From assembly GCF_041260155.1 (NCBI RefSeq), contig NC_091932.1, positions 12,767,441-12,831,440 of the forward strand: a DNA stretch of 64,000 nt, written 5' to 3'. Below are positions 14,760 through 27,300 of the stretch, one piece after another. The position numbers and the translations under genes are program-made. The notes below the pieces were generated by a model, which was not told the DNA's origin, did no database searches, and saw only the letters and a program-made list of their open reading frames with translations. The DNA comes from Ptychodera flava (Eukaryota; Hemichordata; Enteropneusta; Ptychoderidae). The first letter of the stretch is position 1. Each line of letters starts with the position of its first letter.

Positions 14760-17700
14760 GATTGTCGGGTCAGCTGTGAATTGTAAACATCAAATGATCA
14801 TAACCAACAATCAGTTCATGTACACAGTTCTCATCACAAACCATTATGTTTATGTGAACAAGGACCACAGGCACTCACAGTATGTTAATGCATATGCTTT
14901 TACGGGGATAGTCCATCCAAATATCAACCTGCTTTAAAAGTTGAAGGTTATTTTTGTAACATCTATGACAGCTCGAAACAGCATTTTATATCTTACGTAT
15001 GCACCAATGATCAAGCCAAATGGGGCGCCTTGTTATAGACTGGACTGTTGTACAACGGCACAAGCACATAACATAATGTGCTTCACTAACGCGAGTTCAT
15101 CAGTGATAATTAGTTAACAGTGTCTTTTTGCCAGTACTGACATTAAACTTTTACTGTCGGACTGTCGCCGAGAGAAACGAAAGTGTCCATTCACAGACAC
15201 TGCACACACTACATATACCGAAACACGGTAGCCACATATTCAGATTATATCTGATCTAAATTACGTTAAATTCAAGACCCAAAAACATTTATAATAGTAA
15301 CGTTGTAAGTGTTAAGTTCGAAAGGCATTGGTAATTTATCTGCTGCTGATGTATCTGTAAAATATCTTTATTTTTGTTTACTTCTGTGAAGTTTGGCTGT
15401 GACAATCGACATCCAACCTGGATGATCAGATGTTTACAGTATAGACGTCATTATGCATCTGTATACTTTAGAATACTTATCCATAGCTGTGACTCGCTCA
15501 TAAGAGGACATAAACGTAATACAAAAGAACGTGGGCATAGCGTGTACCTTAAGAGACACAGGGAGCACCCTTGACCTCGTTCTTAGGGCTTGCTTGAATA
15601 TCCAACCCCTCTTCTAACACGAGAATTAAAACTTAAGTGGTACACACCCGAGCGGACTTATGAGGGCATTAATTTTATTAAAATAGTAAACCTTTAGAAA
15701 TGTCGGTTGGGCATTTGAAATCATTTCCTACTAGGCAAAACACCAGTTTCTCAGCCGAATTGTTTGTGGGACATCTTCAATCTTATCAAAGGGGCGATAT
15801 TTACTTATTTGACTGACAATATGGTGAAACTGGTCAATCAGCAATCCTCTACACGAGTGTGAAAAGTCATTCCGTTTAGGCCTACACAGACCTATCCAAT
15901 GTTTAGAGAGAAGTAAAATGTTGAACCATTGGTCGATTTTACTTCTACCTACTTATCTAATGTTATCGACAGTATAATACCTGCCCTTGTGTACTACCTT
16001 TTGACAGAATTGCGGATATTATAAAAGGTACCATCTTGTTTAGGGTCATCTTGTGGTTCGTTTCCACGCGTGACAAGAAGCAAATGCCACTATTTCTCCT
16101 GGTAGGTATGACATTACTTCGCTCGAAAGCATGACAGAGTGGCGTTCATATTGACGCATATTACATAGGCATACCAGGAGATAGAAAATTAATTCATAAT
16201 CAGTGGAGAATGTGGATATATCAGATTGTTCACTACACAGTGTATTTTCCGTCGACAGGAACCCTTTAAGGTTGCACGTCATCCGTATGATTGATACTTA
16301 CGTCTCCCTGTCTACCACTCACTGAGCTCTGAAGTATGGCCCTTCAAATGAGTAAGATACACGCTTGGTTGGTTTTGTGTTGGTGTTAGTATATACTTGT
16401 CGATACAGGGTTTGTCAAAAGCCGACATTGCGTTTCTCACCATCGGCAACACTATGTACATCACACAGCTTCGCGTCGGATTTAACTCAGACCCTCAACA
16501 CTTTTATGCGGTAGGATTCATAAATATGACTGTGGACAAATCGGCAAGGACACTGAAAACTAACACTCGACAAAAGTAATGCTCCATTTTAACTCACTCT
16601 CTGTCATACCGCTGGCGGAAATAGGTAATCGTTTCATCGTATATAGCCTGGCATTTCGGATATGAGAACACCAAGTCCTACCTGTTGCACGATCAAAAGG
16701 ACACGGCTAGACGCTGTGGAGGTTACATCGACCCAGAACTGGTTTAGCCTGGAAACAGTGGGGGATTGTGAATGAGACGGTCGTGGTGAACTCGGTCACG
16801 ATTCAAAATGGCCGAAAACAGATTGGGTGTTGCCAGTTTGTTGAATAAAGTGAAAGAACCAGTGTCGAACCAAGGTCTTCTTGAACTATGAATAATTCAT
16901 AAGCCCTGAGGACCTATCCCATCAGGGTCACTCGGGTCACGCAAGTGAAACTCTTTTATATGTAAATGAGTCTGCATGACTGAGCCGCCGTCAGGTGTGA
17001 CGAGCTCTTTCAGGACGTCACCTTATCCACAGAATGGAAGCACAGATCTCCCTTTACACTGTAAATATTTTTCAGGACAGCAATATCCCATCTCCAAAAT
17101 TTTCCAAGCAGCATGATGGTTGCAACAAATTGCTGGTAAGCCGAATACGACACACAGACTCTGAAGGGTATTGCTATAGCCTAGATACAGCCAAAACGTT
17201 TCTTCACATATTAGCTCCGGGATGCATGGAGAACCTACTCGCTTGTCGATTATCCTTCCTTATTACAACAAAGATTGGTGGAAAAGAAGGGAGAAATCTT
17301 CTCCTTCGTATTGGTGATGCTTAAAGATACTGGGGATCTTCTTCATAGAAATATGGCTTCCGGGAAAGACGTCACGCTACGGTATTTATTTGTAGGTAGA
17401 AAAACTTGTACGTTCCATCGCCTATTATACATCTTCTTCCATGACTAGATGTGTTCTGGTATGGAGCGAAATCGCCGTCCGTCATCGTCTTGTCTCGTAT
17501 TGTTTTAGCACGGGGTTTTGAACGATACCTCAAAGGGCGTGACTTCGACTACACAATAGACATGTACATAATTCATCCAATCATAAAAAATCAGCTCTTG
17601 ACGTGATCATACGAGCTACAACATGTCACAGTTAGTTATTCCATGGTACCTCCATGGTTATTCATAACCTGCACGTTACACAACCATCGCGTGAAATTCC

Positions 17701-18630
17701 CATGCTCGTTCATAAGGTGTAGACTACCTTCATGTTTTTTCAAGTAAATGTTGTTTTTGTCAACGTTTACCGTAAGCCAAGCTTGTACATCCTTGTAAAA
17801 CACGAGCAGTGTCTCTATGGATGCCCCCGTCTGCTCCGTATGCAAATCAACTCATTATTGATAGCCTGGCGTTTTAATCAATAATGATGCATTTGCTGTT
17901 GTGTGAATGACCGCTAGGTGCATTAACCTTTGTTTAAGATATTTTGAAAAGTCTCGGGGGAATTGCACGAGGCAGAGTGGCTTTATCGCCGATTTTTCAA
18001 TTCATTGTTTCAGAGGTAGACGACCGCTATAATTGAATCATTCCCGTCCCTTTGACCTCGTGTGGCTCTCCTTACGAGTCGCAGTAATAATAAATGGACC
18101 CGGTTATACTTTTCTTTTTGGTCACTCTCTGAAGAAACGTGGAATGTCAGATCATTACAAAACAATTTCGTGAGCTAAGATATGCAAATAAGAATAAGCG
18201 ATTTTAATTACACCAATCATAATATGCAGTCGTTTTCTTACAAACGACGCTCAAATCAGCAATGTCTCAACAATCATGTCACGTCGATGCTCCAACAAAT
18301 GCATCCAAAAATAACTCAGGTGAAATCGTTTCTACAACATGAAGTTTTCCCAGTCCCCTTTACTCATCATCGTGGCGACATAGAATTTTCTTAAAACTTT
18401 TTTAAAATTTAAAATCTCTTAAAAACTTGGCTACTGAATAAAAGATAAAAAAATACACATCACATTATTTTGTAAATCAAGAAATGTTTACACGCTGTCA
18501 GACAATGAATCAATGCAATATAGAAATACGAATCCAACCCAAAATGATACAAAAACTATAAATAAAAATATAAAGTTGCAAAAACGATGAGAGTTAGTAG
18601 CAGTTTATATCAATTGAATCCAAATTAAGG
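14760..18630. other. Mostly non-coding stretch
   Basis: Apart from the fragments near 16418-16746 I see no exon with a recognisable domain here. In particular no SRCR, WSC, CUB or EGF cysteine pattern on the minus strand that could serve as an ectodomain for the TM/tail module at 12364-14750. Confidence 0.4.
16418..16746 (+). other. Coding-like fragments, unassigned
   Basis: Two plus-strand stretches look protein-like and follow possible acceptors: 16418-16579 (GLSKADIAFLTIGNTMYITQ and on to TAA) and about 16650-16746 (WHFGYENTKSYLLHDQKDTA ending in TAG). I recognise no family, and they could be chance frames or terminal exons of an unknown gene. Confidence 0.18.
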
Positions 18631-18637
18631 AGGTAAG

Positions 18638-18975
18638 GTTATGCGCCTCGAAAGTGAAAAACATAAACTTGTACTCATACTTTCCTTAAGGAAATTTCCA
18701 ATAAGAATACTCTTACTGAATCAAGATTTGAAGTCAGGAACCACAATGCAAATGCTTGAACTAGAGAAACAAATTACGTACTGTTTGAGTTGAAAATGGC
18801 CGCCATCCCTCATGTCAGCTCTACGGGGATGTATATAATTTTTTATTTCAAAAAACTCTAAGACGGTGAAAATTTTCTTAATTCAAAGAGCTTTAAAATG
18901 ACTCCCAACAAGATCAGAAAAAAATAATAGAAAAATTGAGAGTCTGAATGTCTGTCCCGGGCGCACTGTAATACA
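18638..18975 (+). repeat. Dispersed repeat family 2, copy 1
   Basis: It shares CGCCTCGAAAGTGAAA, AAATGGCCGCCATCCCT, AGAGCTTTAAAATGA and GAATGTCTGTCCC in the same order with 63052-63410. The outer ends resemble a short inverted repeat (GCACCTCG in the other copy). No coding capacity. Confidence 0.8.
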
Positions 18976-19288
18976 AATTGAACATCATCAAACCTTATCT
19001 ATCCAGAAACATCCGGTGATAAATAATATACACATATAGAAGTAAAAATGCTCTTACGTACAAAATACAATTAATGGACATGAGCGGCGTGTGTAAGAAG
19101 TACTATAAACATCAAGATTCAATGTCAAAGTCGTTCACTAGATGTTGAAATTGTGATCTACATACCGCGATATTGTTTTTGAAGAAGAAGGTCATCATAG
19201 ACGCTCACATTGCACTTGTTGTGTTCTGCAATCTACAATATCATGAATAACATCATGTACGTTGGTTTGACCTGCAAACCGATGAGAG

Positions 19289-19294
19289 TTTATT
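19289..19294 (-). promoter_or_regulatory. Possible polyadenylation signal (AATAAA)
   Basis: AATAAA on the minus strand about 257 nt beyond the stop codon of the SRCR-WSC-CUB receptor. It is the first such hexamer I see downstream. Confidence 0.4.
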
Positions 19295-19550
19295 GGACGG
19301 CTAACGCGGGTCTAGCCAATCGAGACGTATAAAAACGAAAACAACAAAAAGTACTCATTATCTACAGCTGCGCAAAGACTACCAACAAAGAGGTTACCGT
19401 TCCGTAACTGGAATTTTCCGGAAGATTGCAATGAAACGATGACTTGTACGACAAACACGGTCTGTGTGACACATCGTATTATTTCGAGAAGCTGTTTAAG
19501 TCTGCTTTTCATTTTTAGCTGATCTCCTCAATTGCTAATCGCTCACATTA

Positions 19551-19986
19551 TTAAACATACGACTCATTTCCTGCATACAAAATATTCTCAACTATAGCTT
19601 GTTCTGAAGCGCTTGACTCTGACGAAGGCGCGTCATCACTCAACGAATCTGCATGAGGGCGCTCTAACGAAGCCTCACTCGATCCACGAATTCTCTCAGA
19701 CTCGTGTTGCTCATATTTGTTTTCCATAAATGGAGTATTTTCAATGGCACTGTTCCCTTCTACCACCTCGCCGTCATGCTGTCCAACATCATCATTGACG
19801 TCATCATCGTATGCAATTCTATCCCTTGAGTTTTCGCGACCCCACATCTGATAGGAAGGAATTCTGGGCAGTGTCTCGTTGTCAAGGTGACTAGGCAGAA
19901 CAACGTCGTAAGGGACTGTCATCATTGGGTCGCTTCTTGTTTCTTTATCCCCATTGGATTTCTTGTCTGTACCTTTATCCCGTGTC
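19551..19986 (-). CDS. Receptor exon 8: cytoplasmic tail and stop
   Basis: Acceptor CATTAG. It encodes a polar acidic tail of about 145 residues (KTRDKGTDKKSNGDKETRSD at the start). Tyrosine sites include PYDVVL, AYDDDV, MENKYEQ and VENILYAG, and the tail ends ESYV, stop 19553-19551. VENILY matches the VENIAY and VDNIAY motifs in the tail at 56080-56665. Confidence 0.88.
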
Positions 19987-20294
19987 CTAATGATGGAACG
20001 TAAGGTTTATCCATATCATTTGTTGTAATCCAACTTAATTGTTTACACAATAATAGCGAGATGAAAATAAAATTTTAGAAAAGAAAGTATAATTGGGTTA
20101 ATTGAAGACATCAACTGGTCAATCTCTACAGTTGGTCGCACAATCATACTTTATAACCAACACGCATACCAAATGGCAAACCAGCAAGAAAGAACTAATA
20201 AATATAAGTTTATATCTAATAGTATTGATACTAAGTGTACATATAAATTATATGCTAAAACATGTGAACTAATACATGTAAAGTAACTTATAAA

Positions 20295-20350
<56 letters not shown>

Positions 20351-20436
20351 CTATTGCTTGCACTTGCACGACGTTACTTTACATCATTGCTGTATTTATT
20401 TCCATCCGAGTGAATTTAAACTGTTAAACTACTTTT

Positions 20437-20518
<82 letters not shown>

Positions 20519-21337
20519 CACATGAACTGGCCCGTATCTCCACCTGTGTGACGTACACCAGCACAGATAAGAAATCCATATTACCCCTGTTGTACGTCAT
20601 CAACCGGAACTTTTTCCTGCAATGGTACCGTTCGTACGTGCACGTCGCGACACAGACCAATTTGTCGTGATTGATGCCGTGCTCTCATAGCATTTTGACA
20701 AAAAGGTGACCCGATAAATCCAGATATGGAAACATAGAAGGCATGCCCACGAAATTTCGAGTCGCTAAAGCTTTAGCTATTCCCAAGAATCGAATGAGGA
20801 TACCGTCGATCGTTTTAATGGCTCAGTAACGTCACGGCTTCAGTCGTAAGGCTCAATGTGGACGTCGTCGTACCTGGCGATCGATCGCCGCCAAGCAGGA
20901 CGTACCTGGCAATCCACGTTGGCGATAAACCTGAAAGATACACCTCAACGAAAGTTCAACTTAATGAGTACCGTATAATCTTCGGGAAAGCGACATAGAA
21001 GGCACAAGCATAAAGTCATTCGACGAACAACGATAAATTTCCTTCATCACACAAATTATTCCGTTGTTTCTCGATCGGAATCAAACCTGCAGCGTATGGC
21101 GTTTTAAATAAAACTAATCCGCGTAAATAAAACACAAAATCGCGATAAAAATCATGCACTTTGTTACATTAATTTTGATCCATCCACATCAAAGAAAAAT
21201 AAGAAGACTGTTCATGTGATAAATATATAATCCCATGGAATTTTTCTCTGTTTGACGTCATCGTATACTCGTGTTTTTCGCGGAGCCGCACAACTACTCG
21301 CCTACGATGACGTCAAACAGAGAAAATTCCATGGGAT

Positions 21338-21385
<48 letters not shown>

Positions 21386-24300
21386 GTATATAAATGATGG
21401 GCTAACTGACATAAATCAGTCGTAAAACAGATAGATTGATAGATAGATAGATAGATAGATAGATACATAGATACATACATAGATACATACATACATACAT
21501 ACATACATACATACATACATACATACATACATACATACATACATACATACATACACACACACATACATACATACATACATACATACATACATACATACAT
21601 ACATACATACATACAGACACACATACATACATACATACATACATACATACATACATACATACATACATACATACATACATACATACATACATACATACAT
21701 ACATACATACATACATACATACATACATACATACATACATACATACATACATACATACATACATACATACATACATACATACATACATACACACATATAT
21801 ACATTTATCCTTCAAGTGTTGATATTCATCTAATATCAATACTTACTTAATGAGTAAAACGATGAAAACTGCAAACATGACCAGGAGAATGAGAATGGCG
21901 ACAATGATACCCTGTAAGGCACCTGAAGATTGTAAAGCAGAAATGTTTCATTTATTTTTGTATTTTAATGGATACAGATGTATGTTCAAGCCAAGAATGA
22001 TACTGGCCTTCGAAGTACATTTCACCCACCATTTACGACGGCAACGTTTCTGGTACAATAAATGGAACATTATTCCACCAATTCCGAGACGACAGCATCA
22101 CGTTCCTCGTATGATATATTATCAATGCAAGAAAATATCTAAGCAAAAATTCCACCTTGATAATCAGCAAAGGCCATTTCTTACCAGCTGAAATTCCTTG
22201 TTCCGTTTCTTGAGTTCCAATAGCTAGCAGTATAAAAAATGTATATTCAAACTGTTAATTTTCATTTTATGTCAATTGAAAATAGCTTCACCATTTGATA
22301 GCTTTCTCATTTATATATGTCCAGTAAACAAATACATTTCTTTCGTCTTCTTAGTTAAAACACGATTGGAACTAATTTTGGATAATTGGATGGTGAAGTA
22401 ATGTCGATTTTATCTGCAAATGTAATCTCATCTGCTTTTCTTTTTAGGTTACACACTTGTTTTCATGAGTAATATGAAATTTTGGAAGATTCAGCTATAG
22501 GGTACCTAACACTTTTGAGAAATTTGAAAAATATGAATATCCAATTATCCCAAATTAGTTCCAATCGTGTTTTAAATATGCTTAAATATATACAAAATAT
22601 GGCTTGGCGAGTGCACAACACTTTTTACAATAGGAAGTGTTATTATTGTTTACGATTGACTTCTAGTTTGGACGAAAATTCAGTCGTCAACATACTGTTA
22701 ACGAGCACTCCAACATAATTTAGGAGTAGAGTGAGAAGCGTATTATACAGACAGCAAAACGAAACAAAATTAATATGGACGTAACTACTTTAGGAGACAT
22801 TGATAAGTAGACTAACAACCAAGCAATTTTCAGCGGAATTGCTAAAGTGATCAAAATACTCCTACGTGATCACGAAATTCCTTTACGGTCCTTGAACAGT
22901 GTCTGGTAGGTAATGTCCGTGGTAGGGTGAGGGACGGGGGTTAACCGTCTAAGAACCTCCTTTACTTGTCGAAGTCAATGAACGATGTCTCTCTCAGCAT
23001 GTAGAATGGGTATTCTAAAGTACTTTATTTATTGGACCACGTGAAAAGTCAAAATTTGATATTTGTTATTAATTTAACAATAACACTTATTACATTGCCT
23101 GACCCGAACTCGACTGACCTTGACATTGATTCTGAAACATTAACACGAGCACCCTGATGACACTTGTACTTGTATCACAGTTTCCGTTGATAGGAATCGT
23201 CTGGGAACTGAAAAATAATAACACCAGTAATTATTCATCTCACAAAACCATACCTTTGAAATTGATAACGAATCCCCTGTCCTCCATGGCACCATTCGAT
23301 TTAAAGATAACGAGGACTTTGTTAGATGTAGAGTTGACAGACTCTGGTACTATGCCATGGCCGTACTTGTCTCCAGTGATGTGTAGCAGAACAGGTGAAC
23401 TGATTGTAGGGCCATCTCTCAGCTCTATCCAGTCATTTTCATCTTGTTTCATTGAGAACATCACAAAGTCAATTCGGATGATTTTCTTACCGCTGACCTG
23501 TATGAGCCATTGGCAGTCGGAGTTGGCTTGGTAAGACCCGGGAAATCCGGGAGATACGATCGTTCCGTTGTCAGCCTGGATCGTTTCCCCGGTAGGAGGC
23601 GTGACGGCGCCCGATATCTCACCGCAACTACCGTATCGTGCTGTTGAGGCGAATGGTATAACGTGTTGTAATGGAATTTAGATGCCTAGAACACGATTGG
23701 AACTATTTTGGGAGAATTGGATCTTGATATTTTTCAAACTTCTCAAAAGTGTTGGGTTCTCTATAGCTGAATGTTTCAATATTAGAAATTACTCATAAAA
23801 ACAAGTGCATCGTTCAAAGAGAAAAACCGACTAGCTTACATTTGCAGATTAAATCGACATTAGTTCACTATCCAATTATCTCAAACTAGTTCCAATTGTG
23901 TTCTAGGTGTAATTAAATAGATGACTATGTATGTATGTATGTATGTATGTATGTATGTATGTATGTATGTATGTATGTATGTATGTATGTATGTATGTAT
24001 GTATGTATGTATGTATGTATGTATGTATGTATGTATGTATGTATGTATGTATGTATGTATGTATGTATGTATGTATGTATGTATGTATGTATGTATGTAT
24101 GTATGTATGTATGTATGTATGTATGTATGTATGTATGTATGTATGTATGTATGTATGTATGTATGTATGTATGTATGTATCTATATGTGATTTATTGTTC
24201 TTAAAGGCCTCCGGCCCATATTACATATTGCAATTGGAAAATACAATGGAAAGTAAGAAAGCGAGAGTACAGTCAATATCTACAGGCATTCCTTTCTCAG

Positions 24301-27300
24301 CTTTGTTGCCTTGCACACAAATAATGCCATTTTAAAAATTACCATACCGTTTGAAGATGACTATGTATGTATGTATGTATGTATGTATGTATGTATGTAT
24401 GTATGTATGTATGTATGTATGTATGTATGTATGTATGTATGTATGTACGTATTTAATGCAGAATATACGATTCTACTAAACCTGACGTTTCAGTGACTAT
24501 TTGTACCAGTGTATCATTATGCATGACTTCATTTCCCTATCAGGGTAAACAGATTTAATTGACCGTTAATTTTCTCACCGTCATAAACGCTAAGATACTC
24601 ATATCCTCCGCAAGCCTGGTAGTCATTGGCAACGCAGGTAGTGTTGCAAAACCTGTTTGCTTGGCGACCGGTGTATAAACCCGTCACGTTGTTGCTGCAA
24701 TAACACTGTCTTCTTCGATGCAGGGCGGCGAGAATGTTGCCGTTTTCACGACAGTAGCCGATGCATCTCTCCAGCGTCATGTCGTTCACCGTCAATCGCA
24801 AACCATCAGCAGGGAATGAAGAGTGGTTGGCTTGGTAACATCCTTTGTAACCTGGCACTGCGGGATAGATATCGGAGGAAAAATCTATGATTTATATTTT
24901 GTATTACTGAATATCAACTGACTGTCGATGACTGCTCATGGTGCTTTATGTTTTCACAAATTATACGCTATCTCGATAAAAGCTATATTTGCCCTACGTG
25001 GTAAAATTTGGGCAATGATAAAAACTGTTTCAAATAGCAAGCTTTCCGGAAATAAGGTGAATGGGTCTGATTTTATGTATCGGCAGATATTTTCAAAGGC
25101 ATGTCAGTACCGGAGGAAACTGTTTTAATATAAAAATTCGCAAAGTTTGGGGGCACATCTGCACACAAAGTATAGTATGTGTCCCCATCATTGCAAACAT
25201 ATTATGACAACTAGTGTGGGTCGGGAAAGACGAGTGGAGTCAAAACGAGGTGTATACCTATTGAAGGGAGCGTTAGTGGAAAAGGGAAACTGTTGAGCGC
25301 AGCTGACTATACGACTATTTACTTAAGACTGAAGGATTATGTTGTATATGGGTGTTCCGCTATCTCCGACCCCGACCTGACGTTGAGGGAGTATTCATAC
25401 ACAACCGAATCTTTCAGTCCAGTTACTCACTACACGTTAGGAAGAACTACCTGAACAGAGAAATTGTTTTATTTAGTAGACAGATTCACACAGGTATGTG
25501 TTGTTTGTAAGTACGTGTACACAGATACGTGCGTGCGTACAGTACACGTTCACAACACGTTCAAATAATGCCTAAATGAATTAGGAAAGGTTGCCTAGGC
25601 TACTGACCGTTACACGTGACACTCGCTTCGTCCGTATACTTTTTACACCCTCCACTTGGAATTCCAGTTCTGTCACAGGCGGAAATGCCATCTTCGTCAC
25701 CATGGCAATCAACATTCTTCACGAGATAACCGAACGTTTCGTCCTCTGTCATCCATCGTCTCTCCGCCTTCGCCAGCATGGCACCCATCTCATGCCCTGC
25801 AAAATATTGCAGACCTTTAATGTACATCGTGGTACAAAACATACTGGATAATTTTGAGCGACCTTATCATCGCTGTAAATTCTTTTCTATTATAGGTATA
25901 ATATAATTTGTCATTTTAAGAATTTTAAATCGTTTGTGAGTTGTTCATATCGATTCGGATCCAATTACTGCCAACCCACATGGTCCCACCACCGGTCTAG
26001 AAACGTCACAATGTATTACCCATACCATAGTGAAAAGGAGTGATACAGATTGGTTTCGGAATCTGTCATCTGTTTTTCACGTCATCAACAAGTGAACAAC
26101 TTGCTAAGCTTGGATAAATTGATGATTCATACTTTCAAAAATGTAATGAAGTATTCTGCAATTTGCTGAGTCAAACGTCACCTTCAAAACAGTGAAACAT
26201 TTGAACATTCTTATTTTCAGTTTGGTTTTACATCTTTTGTTGGGTAATTACAATCACGAAGGCAAAAAATTGCAGCACTTTTGTCATCCCTTGTACTATG
26301 TACTTGCAGTATACAGAAAATTTGAAAAAAGTCAATGTTTTAAACTTGATAAAGGTAATAAGACCTCCTGTGTTGAGATGTTTTTGTCAACATCATGGAA
26401 ATTGCATTGTCATTCAACCAGCAAAAATCACATGTAAATAATATGCACAACATCAGCTAAGGCCAGAAAGGATACTTAACTTGTTCGTCTGAATTGCCAC
26501 TTCTTCTTCAGCCAAGTTGGAAGTTATTAAGTCGCGCTAAATACATACCTCGGCACCGCAATTGTATCAGTACTTTTAAGGCATTTTTTTATATATTCTT
26601 ACAGTATTTTTCCTTCTTAGAGCATGTCAAAATTCTCAGAAGTTGTTCTGTCAACACTGCATGTACATTTTATGCCCCTGTTATTGTGGACAGTTCGTAA
26701 AATCTAGACTCCAAGTCATAAGTAACAATGTAACCAGTGGGAGATTTAGCCAGTTCGTAAAAATATTCGTCCGGCGACAAAATCACTGTCTAAAGAGCCT
26801 TATTAATTTCTTACCGAGCTGTCGACAGACCACGTCGGCGTCTCGCATATCCCATCCTTCATTGCAAACAAGTCCCCATCGATCGACGGAGGCTATGTCC
26901 ACTCTCCCTTCGAAAGGTAGTCCTTCACCTGTCAAACGAACTGCACCTGTAGGGGGATGGGGTGGGGAAATCGTTTTTTTCCAAATGTAGGTATGACTAT
27001 ATCAAAATAACTCATCCACGGGTAATTTTGACGACCCGTATATAACTTTATATTATGCCCTATACTTTTCAGGGTATGAAATAAGCAACTATTCACAATG
27101 TGCTGCGAAACAAGGTTCAAGTTTTTGCTTGAAAAAGAGTTAATTGTGATTATTCAGCAACAAAAAATAAATTTAATATTGTTCACTATTAGAGACAGTT
27201 TGATCAATTGTTGACAAATCTTCAAATAAATCGTAAAACATAGAAAAAATGCAGGAAGTTTTGTCAAAGAAATGTTAGTACAAAGTCTTTACATACTATT

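Noticed and set aside
21337..21839. YVCM repeat frames at 21337-21839 and 23921-24496
   Set aside because: Pure tetranucleotide microsatellite read in three frames.
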